Part shown: in pieces, positions 1 to 8,447 of the stretch
Position numbering within the stretch: the stretch's first letter is position 1
Layout of the letters: each line of letters begins with the position of its first letter
Assembly: GCF_015207755.1 (NCBI RefSeq)
Contig: NZ_JADEWH010000003.1
Location: 62,001-126,000 of the forward strand
Direction of reading: 5' to 3'
Length of the DNA: 64,000 nt
Source: Nodularia sp. LEGE 06071
GTDB lineage: Bacteria; Cyanobacteriota; Cyanobacteriia; Cyanobacteriales; Nostocaceae
The notes under the pieces: model-generated
Told to the model about the DNA's origin: nothing
Databases searched by the model: none
What the model saw: the letters and a program-made list of their open reading frames with translations, nothing else
Position numbers and translations under genes: made by a program

Positions 1-159
1 TGTTGCTGACCAGTACCATCTTAATAAGTAAAAATTGCCATAGGTTAACCATACTTTGGCGACTATCCATAATAGGATTGCAGTCACTCCCATAGCTACT
101 AATACTTGGGTGCGTGTCAAGTTGGGAATTTCTGGTTCTTGATTTTGTTGTTCAACCAC
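1..159 (-). CDS. CPBP-type intramembrane protease, N-terminal fragment
   Basis: Partial gene running off the left edge; only the first 53 codons are present, read from a GTG at 159. The fragment has a short polar N-terminus, then a hydrophobic segment (VLVAMGVTAILLWIVAKVWL) and ends in WYWSAT. That arrangement resembles the start of the short cyanobacterial CPBP (CAAX protease/bacteriocin-processing) membrane proteins. The catalytic EExxxR and HxxxN motifs would lie outside the window, so the family call is an inference from the N-terminus alone. No nearby ATG fits better, and the frame stays open a few codons upstream of the GTG. Confidence 0.45.
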   Translation of the reverse strand, partial: MVEQQNQEPEIPNLTRTQVLVAMGVTAILLWIVAKVWLTYGNFYLLRWYWSAT

Positions 160-180
160 GAGATTTTGGGGGTAGGGAAT

Positions 181-236
181 GGGGAGTGGGGAGTGGGGAG
201 AAGAGGAACGGGGGCAGGGGGCAGGGGGCAGGGGAG
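181..236. repeat. G-rich short tandem repeats
   Basis: Tandem GGGGAGT units are followed by tandem GGGGGCA units. Similar G-rich or C-rich runs recur at about 13890-13920, 36340-36415 and 56390-56443. Short tandemly repeated sequences of this kind are typical of heterocystous cyanobacterial intergenic DNA. The stretch separates the partial protease gene from the DUF3326 gene and shows no coding signal. Confidence 0.7.
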
Positions 237-341
237 AAGAAGAATGGTTGCTAAGTAACCGGAAGTTTAAAATAATTTCTTACTCCCCCTTGCTCCCTGC
301 TCCGGTGCGCCCCTGCTTCTTCTGGGGAGTGGGGAAACAAA

Positions 342-1406
342 TTACATAATAACTGGCTTTAATGAGGATATTTTCGGACTGAGGGCGGCGGGATTTATCC
401 CAGCTTTGTGGGCTACTAATACACCTACTGCCTCTAAATATGAGTTTACCCGTATCGATGTGATTCCTAAAGCTTCGGCGGGAACCTGGATGAGAGTTTT
501 ATTTTCTGCCACAGTGATAATTTGGCATCGCCTTTGGTTTAAACTCATTAAGGCACTACTACCACAAGCATTTGCAGGTGCGATCGCACAATCCACTTGA
601 TCCGCCCAAATATCATCTGCTAAAGCTGTCATTGAGTGTTTTTCTATAATAAATTGTGGGGCGCGACTCAAACCCACAAGCACACATGGTAAAAAAGTAT
701 AACCTAATTCTTCCGCAGCCGAACGAGGCGATAAATTCGGTTCTGGGGGGGCGCTGGCTAAGGCTGGAGCATGGGCGCAGGGAATTTTGAAGGTGCGGAC
801 GATTAAATGGCTAATTACGGCTTCTGCACCCGCTAAAGGGTCTACACCTTGGCCTTGACGATAGTTTTGTACTGCTTGTTCATCCATATTATCGGGGAAA
901 CGGGCGACAACTGCGATCGCATCCGCCCCGGCTTTGTTAATTAATATTTCCGCCGCCCTGAGTAAACTGTCAGGGTTGCCAATTGTTCCCCAACTAGCCC
1001 CTGATGCTGATGTGCGTAATTCTACGTTTAAAGGTGCATCAGTAACTACATAATCTGTGAGAGTTAAACCCAGGGTAGCCCTGGCTGCGTCGGCTGCTTG
1101 GAGGTGTCGCAGTTGTAATTCTGGTTCAATACCTTGGTCTAAAAGCAACCCGATTTTATTATTCCGCACCGGGCGTAAACCCCAGCATCCAGAGGCGAAT
1201 TTGTCCAGTCCGTAACCTTCCACATACAGCGTGTTAGGGAGGTTCCAATACAAACTTGCACCATTGAGGACATTGGGGTGAGTAATTAGGCGATCGCACA
1301 CCTGTGATATAACTCTAGCTACAGGCAAAGCATCACCCGCATAACCGCCAATCGCCGCCCCCACCCCAGTAGGTATAATTAAAATAGCCGTATAAGGACG
1401 TTGCAT
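342..1406 (-). CDS. DUF3326 family protein
   Basis: A 354-residue protein matching the cyanobacterial/plant DUF3326 family, whose biochemical function is not established. The N-terminus IIPTGVGAAIGGYAGDALP (residues 10-28) is the recognisable family signature. A central Ala/Gly-rich region with a DAIAVVARFPD motif and a C-terminal IAPANACGSSAL stretch follow. The protein looks soluble, with no signal peptide or transmembrane segment. The ATG at 1406 begins MQRPYTAILIIPTG, as expected for the family. It stands alone between the partial protease and a divergent nuclease-like gene. Recognition is from family sequence memory; no activity should be inferred. Confidence 0.7.
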   Translation of the reverse strand: MQRPYTAILIIPTGVGAAIGGYAGDALPVARVISQVCDRLITHPNVLNGASLYWNLPNTLYVEGYGLDKFASGCWGLRPVRNNKIGLLLDQGIEPELQLRHLQAADAARATLGLTLTDYVVTDAPLNVELRTSASGASWGTIGNPDSLLRAAEILINKAGADAIAVVARFPDNMDEQAVQNYRQGQGVDPLAGAEAVISHLIVRTFKIPCAHAPALASAPPEPNLSPRSAAEELGYTFLPCVLVGLSRAPQFIIEKHSMTALADDIWADQVDCAIAPANACGSSALMSLNQRRCQIITVAENKTLIQVPAEALGITSIRVNSYLEAVGVLVAHKAGINPAALSPKISSLKPVIM

Positions 1407-1506
1407 AATTCTCTTTTGGGTAATGAGATAAAAACTTACGTTTGTTGATGCTATGAAAAGGGAACTCTAAGAAAATAACAATCCCAGGGTTTCCATAAGT
1501 AAAAGT

Positions 1507-2286
1507 ATGAAAGAGAAAAAAAACAAGAGAGAATTCTATATTACTGCCTTATATCTGGCTAAATTTAATCAACGTGCCTTTACAGAGCTAGGGTACAATA
1601 ATTTGACAGAAGCATCTAGTCAAGTTTCTCAGGCGTTAGGTTATGCAGAAGCATCAATAAAACAGTGCCGTGATAAGTTTGATCCATTATTGCCGAATAA
1701 AAGACAAGGTTATAAAAAACCGCCATACAAAACAGTAAGAGATATTTTTGAAGAATTCGATAATTATGAGTTTGAAGAATTCTCACAAATTGTCAAAAAT
1801 ATTTTACAAAAGCCTCCCTCAAATCCTTTATTTTCTACTTTAAAACCTGAACAACTTAACCAGTTAGAACAAACACTCAAAGCAGAACAAGAATACAAGC
1901 AGGAAGAAAAAAGTGAGGAAGAAAAGAAATGTGTATTAGCTTTGTGGGAAATTGAAGGAGGTGATAGAGAAGTACCTATTATTGATTATGAATCATGTTT
2001 ATTAGTAGGAAGAGCAGACTTAATCACAGATAAAGAAGTGATTGAAGTAAAAGATATCAAAAACTGGAAACACGCTGTGGGACCAGTCTTTGCTTACTGG
2101 TACTACTTTTCAGAATATCCTACTTCAGTAAATAAGCAACTAATTCCCAGGATTCACTTATTTAGAGGTAATGGATTTGATGACTACAAAATAACACTTT
2201 GTGAATCATTAATGAAAACAGTTTTTTATCCTCACACAGATTCAATTAGAGTAACTTATGCAGAAGATTTTGATGAATTCATTTGA
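1507..2286 (+). CDS. PD-(D/E)XK nuclease-like protein
   Basis: A 259-residue orphan gene of low GC. The N-terminal half (about 1-75) is helical and resembles a DNA-recognition module, with a repeat-like stretch around LGYNNLTEASSQVSQALGYA. A charged Lys/Glu-rich linker covers about 120-142. The C-terminal part carries a plausible PD-(D/E)XK core: D171 in VGRADLI, then E180-V-K182 in VIEVKD, followed by WKHAVG. That last motif recurs in restriction-like nuclease domains of phage and large DNA virus proteins. No methyltransferase is adjacent, so this is not an ordinary type II system. It could be a solitary defence nuclease or a domesticated repair enzyme. Its exact family is not recognised. 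Confidence 0.55.
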   Translation: MKEKKNKREFYITALYLAKFNQRAFTELGYNNLTEASSQVSQALGYAEASIKQCRDKFDPLLPNKRQGYKKPPYKTVRDIFEEFDNYEFEEFSQIVKNILQKPPSNPLFSTLKPEQLNQLEQTLKAEQEYKQEEKSEEEKKCVLALWEIEGGDREVPIIDYESCLLVGRADLITDKEVIEVKDIKNWKHAVGPVFAYWYYFSEYPTSVNKQLIPRIHLFRGNGFDDYKITLCESLMKTVFYPHTDSIRVTYAEDFDEFI

Positions 2287-2291
2287 AATAG

Positions 2292-2328
2292 TGAGTAATG
2301 AGTGCAGAAAAGTCTCACTCATTACTCA
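2292..2328. terminator. Hairpin between convergent genes
   Basis: A perfect 13-bp inverted repeat, TGAGTAATGAGTG and CACTCATTACTCA, has an 11-nt loop. It lies between the stop of the nuclease-like gene and the stop of the convergent small gene, so it can serve as a bidirectional terminator. No long T run follows, and it may equally be one of the dispersed repeats. Confidence 0.5.
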
Positions 2329-2335
2329 TTAGTTA

Positions 2336-2518
2336 TTAATCAGAAGCTTCTGTAGTCACAACAGCTTCAACACCAACCTTTTGCTGTGCTTCATCCACAG
2401 AAGTAATCGCCCAACGAAGAGGTTCGCCTTGCTTTTGCAATTCAGCTTCAATTGCTTTTTCCAACTCAGTTGGAGTCTCTTGCAAATCAACTTCTGCGGT
2501 AATAAAATGAGTTGTCAT
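2336..2518 (-). CDS. Small conserved cyanobacterial protein, 60 aa
   Basis: A 60-residue acidic protein (MTTHFITAEVDLQETPTELE...) with no transmembrane segment or metal motif. Its alternating hydrophobic pattern suggests an alpha/beta fold. It has its own ATG and codon usage like neighbouring real genes, and a stop close to a hairpin, so it is probably genuine. It lies 170 bp downstream of the ferredoxin gene on the same strand and may be co-transcribed with it. No function is recognised. Confidence 0.6.
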   Translation of the reverse strand: MTTHFITAEVDLQETPTELEKAIEAELQKQGEPLRWAITSVDEAQQKVGVEAVVTTEASD

Positions 2519-2688
2519 GGCGGTAAGTCCTTTATATTTCCAGTTTCTAGAATAACTTAATTTAACAGTTATAAATCACTCCTACACTTGGCGAACTTGG
2601 CGACTTGGCGGTTCGTTCATCTTTCTCATCAGTTACCAGTCATCAAATAACTTATAATTATTGACAACTGATAACTGTTCATTGATTA

Positions 2689-3006
2689 TTAGCCTTTACC
2701 AAACTGCAATTGATAAACGATATCTTCCTTTTCCGTCTCAATTTTCAAATCAGAACGGGGATAAGAAACACAAAGCAAAGCATAACCTTGTTTTTGGAGT
2801 TCTGAACTAACGCCCATACAATCACTTTGGTCTACGGTTCCCTCAGTAATTAGACCAGCGCAAGTTGTACAAACTCCTGCATTACAAGAATTGGGAAAAC
2901 CTAGACCAGCAGTTTCAGCCACTGATAAGATTGTTTCATCTTCAGGAACTTGTAAAGTATAAATTTGGCCTTGGTGGTTAATTTCAACGGTGTAAGTGTT
3001 GGACAT
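2689..3006 (-). CDS. Plant-type [2Fe-2S] ferredoxin, FdC2-like
   Basis: A 105-residue soluble electron carrier. The cluster ligands are visible as C41-x4-C46-x2-C49-x29-C79. The loop CNAGVCTTC and the C-terminal tail after KIETEKEDIVYQLQFGKG differ from photosynthetic PetF. They fit the C-terminally extended FdC2-type ferredoxins of cyanobacteria and chloroplasts, which serve specialised electron transfer. The partner enzyme is not evident. The gene is divergent from acnB, itself an Fe-S enzyme, and they share a 270-bp intergenic region with a perfect palindrome at 3146-3162. The ferredoxin family is certain; the FdC2 subgroup is likely. Confidence 0.85.
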   Translation of the reverse strand: MSNTYTVEINHQGQIYTLQVPEDETILSVAETAGLGFPNSCNAGVCTTCAGLITEGTVDQSDCMGVSSELQKQGYALLCVSYPRSDLKIETEKEDIVYQLQFGKG

Positions 3007-3145
3007 ATAAAAAAAGGTGATGCAACGGACAAATTAATTATTTTATCTGATAAATAGACTCACCAGACAACGAAATTAAATGAACAAAATAAAAACGGGT
3101 TTGCTCGTAGCCTATCAAAGTTCAAATATATTTGATTGAGAAAGA

Positions 3146-3162
3146 CTATACTGAAAGTATAG
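3146..3162. promoter_or_regulatory. Palindromic operator candidate between ferredoxin and acnB
   Basis: CTATACT-gaa-AGTATAG is a perfect 7-bp inverted repeat with a 3-nt spacer. It sits in the divergent region, 140 bp from the ferredoxin start and 115 bp from the acnB start. The size suits a dimeric regulator. The regulator is unknown; the assignment is by position and symmetry only. Confidence 0.35.
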
Positions 3163-3276
3163 ACTAAAATTGCCAAAAATTGATTATCAGTAAGACTTTC
3201 AGCGATAAGACTAAGGTAAACTTTTATAGCCAAATTTTGCCGAAAAATATTTCATAATTAAGGGGAGAAGATCCCA

Positions 3277-5952
3277 ATGGAGAAGACAAAAATGCTAGAA
3301 CAATACCGTCATCATGTTGCGGAACGCGCCCAACTCGGTATTCCCCCTTTACCATTGGATGCGAAGCAAACCTCAGAACTGTGCGAATTGCTGCAAAATC
3401 CACCAGAGGGTGAAGAAGATACATTATTACATTTATTGTGCGATCGCGTCCCCCCCGGAGTAGATGAAGCAGCTTATGTGAAAGCCGGATTTCTCACAGC
3501 CATTGCTAAAAGCGAAATTACCAGTCCTTTAGTTTCTCCCATCGCCGCAGTAGAATTACTGGGAACAATGGTAGGCGGCTACAACGTTCAATCTCTCATT
3601 GATTTACTGCAAGTTTCTACTGGAGAATCAAAAGAGGGAGAAACACCTTTAGTCATGGGGGGTGAAGGTAGAGAACCCATCGCCGCTTACGCCGCAGCCT
3701 CCCTGAGTAAAATTCTTTTGGTGTATGATGCTTTTCATGATGTTTTGGAATTATCCCAAACAAATCCTTTCGCCAAGCGAGTGGTTGACTCTTGGGCAAA
3801 TGCTGAATGGTTTACTATTCGCCCCACAGTACCAGAAGCCATTACCGTCACAGTGTTTAAAGTCCCTGGGGAAACCAACACCGATGACTTATCCCCAGCG
3901 ACCCACGCCACAACCCGCCCGGATATTCCCTTACACGCCTTAGCCATGCTAGAGTCACGGCAACCGGGAAGTTTAGAAACCATTGCCCAGTTAAAGCAAA
4001 AAGGACATCCACTAGCTTACGTCGGTGATGTTGTCGGTACTGGTTCCTCGCGCAAATCTGCCATTAACTCAGTATTGTGGCATTTAGGAAATGATATTCC
4101 CTATGTACCAAACAAACGCGCTGGGGGTTATATTTTAGGTAGTGCGATCGCGCCAATTTTCTTCAACACTGCCGAAGATGCCGGTGCTTTGCCCATTGAA
4201 TGCGATGTCAGCAACTTAGAAACCGGTATGGTAATTACCATCCATCCTTACAAAGGCGAAATCACCAACGAAGTCGGCGAAATCATTTCCACCTTCACCC
4301 TCAAACCCGAAACCATTTTTGATGAAGTCCGCGCTGGTGGACGCATTCCCCTATTAATTGGACGTACCCTCACCGACAAAACCCGCGAAGCATTGGGTTT
4401 AGAAGCCAGCAGCTTATTTATTCGTCCTCAACAACCCAACGATACAGGCAAAGGTTACACCCTCGCCCAGAAAATGGTCGGTAAAGCTTGCGGTTTAGCC
4501 GGTGTTCGTCCGGGGACATCATGCGAACCCCTAATGACTACCATTGGTTCTCAGGATACCACTGGCCCCATGACCCGCGACGAATTAAAAGAACTCGCTT
4601 GTCTGGGTTTCAGTGCAGACTTAGTAATGCAGAGTTTCTGTCACACAGCCGCATATCCCAAACCGGTAGACATTAAAACTCACCAAGAACTCCCAGATTT
4701 CTTTGCCCAACGGGCAGGTGTCGCCTTACGTCCCGGAGATGGTATCATTCACTCTTGGTTAAACCGGATGCTGTTACCCGATACCGTGGGAACAGGTGGC
4801 GACTCCCATACCCGCTTCCCCTTGGGTATATCCTTCCCCGCAGGTTCTGGGTTAGTAGCCTTTGCCGGTGCATTGGGTGTCATGCCCTTAGATATGCCAG
4901 AATCAGTATTAGTACGATTCAAAGGTGAATTGCAACCCGGTATCACCTTACGAGATATTGTCAACGCCATTCCTTACGTCGCCATTCAAAAAGGTTTGCT
5001 GACAGTAGATAAGCAGAATAAGAAAAATATCTACTCAGGGCGAATTCTGGAATTGGAAGGTTTACCAGATTTGAAAGTCGAACAAGCCTTTGAACTTACC
5101 GACGCTTCCGCAGAACGTTCTTGTGCAGGTTGTACAATTAAGCTGAGTGTAGAGACAGTTTCTGAATATCTGCGTTCCAATGTCAGTCTGTTAAAGAACA
5201 TGGTAGCTAGGGGTTACACAGATGCACGTACCATTATGCGCCGGGTGGCGAAAATGGAAGAATGGTTAGCCAACCCCACCCTAATGGAAGCTGATGCAGA
5301 TGCGGAATATGCAGAAATCATTGAAATTGATTTGAACGAAATCACAGAACCAATTGTAGCTGCACCTAATGACCCTGATAATGTCAAATTATTATCAGAA
5401 GTTGCTAATGACCCAGTACAAGAAGTATTTGTAGGTTCTTGTATGACCAATATCGGTCATTATCGAGCCACTGGTAAAGTATTAGAAGGTGCTGGTGCAG
5501 TTAAAGCCAGGTTGTGGATTTGTCCCCCCACCCGCATGGATGAACACCAATTAAAAGCCGAAGGTGTGTATAACATCTTTGAAGCTGCGAATGCGCGTAC
5601 AGAAATGCCTGGATGTAGCTTATGTATGGGTAATCAGGCGCGAGTTGAAGATGGTACAACTGTGTTTTCTACCTCAACGCGTAACTTCAACAATCGCATG
5701 GGTAAAAATGCGCGAGTTTACCTTGGTTCGGCAGAATTAGCCGCAGTTTGTGCGTTGCTGGGACGCATTCCCACAGTGCAGGAATACTTGGATATTGTGG
5801 CAGAAAAGATTCATCCTTTTGCTGATGATTTGTATCAGTATTTGAACTTTGATCAAATCGCCGGTTTTGAGAATGAAGGGCGCGTAATTGCTTTGGAAGA
5901 TATGCCCAAACTTGAGGATCTTTTAGGTATGCCGCCGGCTGTGACGAAGTAG
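3277..5952 (+). CDS. acnB: Aconitate hydratase B
   Basis: An 891-residue bifunctional aconitase/2-methylisocitrate dehydratase that interconverts citrate and isocitrate in the cytoplasm. In cyanobacteria it feeds 2-oxoglutarate for nitrogen assimilation. The N-terminal HEAT-like AcnB domain (about 1-160) is followed by the swivel domain, then the three-domain Fe-S core. Candidate 4Fe-4S ligands lie in VGSCMTN (near 721) and in CSLCMGN (near 779-782), matching the C-terminal position of the cluster cysteines in E. coli AcnB (865 aa). An AGGGGAG Shine-Dalgarno precedes the ATG at 3277; a second ATG lies 15 bp in. A hairpin follows the stop. Confidence 0.96.
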   Translation: MEKTKMLEQYRHHVAERAQLGIPPLPLDAKQTSELCELLQNPPEGEEDTLLHLLCDRVPPGVDEAAYVKAGFLTAIAKSEITSPLVSPIAAVELLGTMVGGYNVQSLIDLLQVSTGESKEGETPLVMGGEGREPIAAYAAASLSKILLVYDAFHDVLELSQTNPFAKRVVDSWANAEWFTIRPTVPEAITVTVFKVPGETNTDDLSPATHATTRPDIPLHALAMLESRQPGSLETIAQLKQKGHPLAYVGDVVGTGSSRKSAINSVLWHLGNDIPYVPNKRAGGYILGSAIAPIFFNTAEDAGALPIECDVSNLETGMVITIHPYKGEITNEVGEIISTFTLKPETIFDEVRAGGRIPLLIGRTLTDKTREALGLEASSLFIRPQQPNDTGKGYTLAQKMVGKACGLAGVRPGTSCEPLMTTIGSQDTTGPMTRDELKELACLGFSADLVMQSFCHTAAYPKPVDIKTHQELPDFFAQRAGVALRPGDGIIHSWLNRMLLPDTVGTGGDSHTRFPLGISFPAGSGLVAFAGALGVMPLDMPESVLVRFKGELQPGITLRDIVNAIPYVAIQKGLLTVDKQNKKNIYSGRILELEGLPDLKVEQAFELTDASAERSCAGCTIKLSVETVSEYLRSNVSLLKNMVARGYTDARTIMRRVAKMEEWLANPTLMEADADAEYAEIIEIDLNEITEPIVAAPNDPDNVKLLSEVANDPVQEVFVGSCMTNIGHYRATGKVLEGAGAVKARLWICPPTRMDEHQLKAEGVYNIFEAANARTEMPGCSLCMGNQARVEDGTTVFSTSTRNFNNRMGKNARVYLGSAELAAVCALLGRIPTVQEYLDIVAEKIHPFADDLYQYLNFDQIAGFENEGRVIALEDMPKLEDLLGMPPAVTK

Positions 5953-5962
5953 ATAATATAGT

Positions 5963-5987
5963 AGGGTGGGTCTGGATAGACTCACCT
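5963..5987 (+). terminator. Hairpin after acnB
   Basis: AGGGTGGGTCT and AGACTCACCT pair with a 4-nt loop just after the acnB stop. A closely similar hairpin follows petH at 32948-32973, so this is a recurring GTAGGGTGGG-type element. It probably acts as a transcript end, although the T run is weak. Confidence 0.5.
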
Positions 5988-6014
5988 GAAATAAACTTAA
6001 ACAGGTGAAAATAT

Positions 6015-6263
6015 GTGCAGTACCAAATAGAATTTAAACCCAAAGCAATTAAAGATTTATAGAAAATTCCTGTAAATGACAGAGAACGCATTATCAATAA
6101 ACTTGAAGCAATGCAATATGATTTACAGGGAGATGTAAAACGCTTAACAAATTTTACCCCCGAATATCGTTTAAGAGTAGGTGATTATCGAGTTTTGTTT
6201 GAATTAGCAGAACAGACTATCATTATATATAGGGTCAAGCACCGCAGTAAAGCTTATGAATAA
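6015..6263 (+). pseudogene. RelE/ParE-type toxin with an in-frame stop
   Basis: Read from the GTG at 6015, the frame gives 15 codons (VQYQIEFKPKAIKDL), then TAG at 6060-6062. It stays open for a further 66 codons to TAA at 6261. The downstream part contains KIPVNDRERIINKLEAM, YRLRVGDYRVLFE and a YRVKHRSKAYE end. These are the recognisable RelE/ParE mRNA-interferase-like core and C-terminal RxxxY region. One nonsense change in an otherwise full-length 82-residue frame suggests recent inactivation. It is followed 14 bp later by an antitoxin gene, a toxin-first order. An internal ATG in the EAMQYD stretch could give only a truncated protein. Confidence 0.75.
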
Positions 6264-6277
6264 AAGGAAGTTACAAA

Positions 6278-6475
6278 ATGATTGAATTACATCCGGAATT
6301 TTTAACAAAAAATGGTGAAAAACAATTTGCAGTTTTACCTTATGAGGGGTTTTTAAAGATTAAGCAATTGTTAGAAGATTTAGAAGATTTAAGGGATTTG
6401 CGGGATGCTAAGGAAGAAGAAAAAGATACTGTAACACTATCTTTAGCTGATGTAAAAAAGATGTTACTATCTTGA
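6278..6475 (+). CDS. Type II antitoxin partner of the disrupted RelE-like gene
   Basis: A 65-residue acidic protein (MIELHPEFLTKNGEKQFAVLP...) of the small Phd/YefM-like antitoxin type common in cyanobacteria. A beta-rich N-terminus would bind DNA or dimerise, and a charged helical C-terminus (LLEDLEDLRDLRDAKEEE) would wrap the toxin. It lies 14 bp after the RelE-like pseudogene, so the two were one operon. Its frame is intact although its toxin is interrupted. It may still repress its promoter or neutralise related toxins. Confidence 0.65.
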   Translation: MIELHPEFLTKNGEKQFAVLPYEGFLKIKQLLEDLEDLRDLRDAKEEEKDTVTLSLADVKKMLLS

Positions 6476-6507
6476 TGGTTGTCAATTATTAAAAGGTAAA
6501 CAAGATC

Positions 6508-6768
6508 ATGTTAAAAACTTTTAATGCTATTTTGAAAAATAATTCTATTCAATGGATTGATGAAACTCCTGAAATAGAATTAGATAGTTCAATAAAGGTG
6601 CATATTACTTTATTAGAAGAAACAGCAACAGCTAAAACAAAATCTCATGGTAAAAAAATGGCAGAAGCGTTAAAGAAAATCTCAAAAAAGAATATTTTTG
6701 CTGAAATTGATCTGCAGAAATGGCAACAAGAAATTCGTCAAGATCGCTCTCTTCCTAATCGTGATTAA
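6508..6768 (+). CDS. VapB-like antitoxin
   Basis: An 86-residue protein. The N-terminal strand pattern (MLKTFNAILKNNSIQWIDETP...VHITLLEE) is typical of short cyanobacterial antitoxin-like proteins encoded upstream of PIN-domain genes. The C-terminus is basic and helical (KKMAEALKKISKKNIFAEID). The stop abuts the ATG of the PIN gene at 6769 with no spacer, so they were translationally coupled. No classical AbrB motif is obvious. The role is inferred from context and length. Confidence 0.6.
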   Translation: MLKTFNAILKNNSIQWIDETPEIELDSSIKVHITLLEETATAKTKSHGKKMAEALKKISKKNIFAEIDLQKWQQEIRQDRSLPNRD

Positions 6769-7149
6769 ATGATGTTACTTGATAGCAATATTATTATCTA
6801 TGCAGCACAAGTAGAAAATGAGTTTTTAAGGGAATTTATTGCATAAAATTTTCCTTATGTATCTGCTCTTTCTTATATGGAAGTATTGGGTTATCATCAG
6901 CTAAATGATGAAGATAAAACCTATTTTGAAGAATTTTTTAATGCTTCTCAAATCTTACCAGTTTCTCAAGCAGTAATTGAGCAAGCTGTGAGACTAAAAC
7001 AAATTAGAAAAATGTCTTTAGGGGATGCTATTATTGCAGGCACAGCATTAGTTTATGATTTAACTGTTGTTACCAGAAATACAGATGATTTCCGTTGGAT
7101 TAATGAATTAAAATTACTTAATCCTTTTGATAGATTGGAAAAGGAATAA
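6769..7149 (+). pseudogene. VapC-like PIN-domain toxin with an in-frame stop
   Basis: ATG at 6769 starts MMLLDSNIIIYAAQVENEF, with the first PIN-domain aspartate in LLDSNI. After 25 codons a TAA at 6844-6846 interrupts, and the same frame continues to 7149. The remainder keeps the SYMEVLGY region with its acidic residue, the GDAIIAGTAL motif and the VTRNTDDF motif. PIN ribonucleases need these acidic residues for metal binding. Apart from the nonsense codon the frame is full length (about 126 residues). Translation from the in-frame ATG at 6877 would lack the first catalytic aspartate and should be inactive. Confidence 0.8.
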
Positions 7150-7267
7150 TTTGAACTCTATCAAAGCAACTGAGTGATTAAGGAAAGGTGTAGCAACGGA
7201 TTTTTCGGCAATTTGGTTTTACTGATGAGGAGATTGAAGAAATTTTAAATAAATAATTTAACACTAA

Positions 7268-7290
7268 TAATAACCTAAACTAGGTTATTA
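7268..7290. promoter_or_regulatory. Inverted repeat upstream of the methyltransferase (possible C-box)
   Basis: A perfect 10-bp inverted repeat, TAATAACCTA-aac-TAGGTTATTA, ends 36 bp before the GTG of the methyltransferase. Its core CCTA-nnn-TAGG recurs upstream of the controller-like HTH gene at 9435-9445. Controller (C) proteins of R-M systems bind short symmetric C-boxes, so this is a plausible operator. The repeat is directly visible; the function is inferred. Confidence 0.45.
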
Positions 7291-7326
7291 TATATTTTTA
7301 GCCTTAATTCTGAGGTCAATACAAAG

Positions 7327-8436
7327 GTGAAGATTAAACACGAGAATATACCTGTAGACCAAATTATATTACAAGATAGCTTGGAAATCCTGCATAAGTT
7401 GCCAGATGATTGTGTCGATTTAATCGTATCTTCACCACCCTATAATCTGGGTAAAGAATACGAATCTAAGCAAGCCCTTGATATTTATTTACAAGAACAA
7501 ACAGCCGTATTAAGCGAATGTAGCCGCATTCTCAAAAAGTCCGGCTCGTTATTTTGGCAAATAGGAGCTTTTGCTGATAAAGGGATGTTGATTCCTTTAG
7601 ATATTCGGTTTTTTCCTATTCTAGAATCTTGTGGATTAATTCCTCGTAATCGCATTATCTGGGCTAGACAGCATGGACTACACGCTAAAAAAAAGTTTTC
7701 GTGTAGACATGAAACTATTCTCTGGTTTACTAAATCTGATAGTTATAAATTTAATTTAGACGCTATTAGAGTTCCCCAAAAGTATCAAAATAAAAAGCAT
7801 TTTCGAGGAAATCGTAAAGGCGAACTTTCATGTAATCCAGATGGTAAAAATCCTGGCGATATTTGGATATTTCGGAATGTCAAGCATAATCACGAAGAAC
7901 AGACTGTCCACCCTTGCCAGTTTCCAGAAGATTTAATAGCCAGAATTATCTTAGCTACAACTGAAAAAAATGATATTGTCTTAGATCCTTATATGGGTAC
8001 TGGTACTGTAGCAGTTGTTGCTAGAGATTATGAACGCCATTTTATAGGAACAGAAATTGAACCAAAATATCATCAAGTTGCCCTACGTCGTCTCAGTGGT
8101 GAACCTGATGAAAACGGATATTTTCCCAATTTAAAAACATTGCGCGATTACGTTGAAAAAACTGGTCAATCTATCGAGAAATTTAAATTTGATTTGCAAA
8201 TAGGAAATAAAGCTTCAGAACGCAGCAAAGCAAAAATTTATCCAGAAGAGTATCACCTGCAAGAAATGGAAGAGAGATTACTGTATGAAGAAGCTGCTTT
8301 TAGCGCTAGTTTGCGAGGTGAAGAAATTCCTGTAGATCCCAAACTAAATGGGAATGGAAAGAAGACATCTCCGCCAAATCAAACAGCCAAACCAATAGAA
8401 CAAGGCGAACAAATTCAACTGAGGTTATGGAGTTAA
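7327..8436 (+). CDS. Type II DNA methyltransferase, beta class, probably N4-cytosine
   Basis: A 369-residue amino-methyltransferase. The catalytic motif SPPY (residues 36-39) comes before the SAM-binding motif DPYMGTGT (220-227), which is the beta-class order. SPPY is more usual in N4-cytosine than in N6-adenine enzymes. FIGTEIEPKYHQVALRRL follows motif I as expected. The only in-frame start is the GTG at 7327, with a weak Shine-Dalgarno. The gene is convergent with a BglII-like endonuclease whose stop is about 10 bp away, so it is presumably the protective methylase of that system. BglII recognises AGATCT; sharing that specificity is inference. Confidence 0.88.
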   Translation: MKIKHENIPVDQIILQDSLEILHKLPDDCVDLIVSSPPYNLGKEYESKQALDIYLQEQTAVLSECSRILKKSGSLFWQIGAFADKGMLIPLDIRFFPILESCGLIPRNRIIWARQHGLHAKKKFSCRHETILWFTKSDSYKFNLDAIRVPQKYQNKKHFRGNRKGELSCNPDGKNPGDIWIFRNVKHNHEEQTVHPCQFPEDLIARIILATTEKNDIVLDPYMGTGTVAVVARDYERHFIGTEIEPKYHQVALRRLSGEPDENGYFPNLKTLRDYVEKTGQSIEKFKFDLQIGNKASERSKAKIYPEEYHLQEMEERLLYEEAAFSASLRGEEIPVDPKLNGNGKKTSPPNQTAKPIEQGEQIQLRLWS

Positions 8437-8447
8437 TATGTTTATTT

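Noticed and set aside
181-236. CRISPR-like repetition
   Set aside because: Units are 7-8 bp and tandem without spacers; no array of 25-40 bp repeats with unique spacers exists in the window.
7150-7262. Short open tail ending FTDEEIEEILNK before the methyltransferase
   Set aside because: Only about 20 codons follow an in-frame stop; it may be a gene remnant but the family cannot be named.
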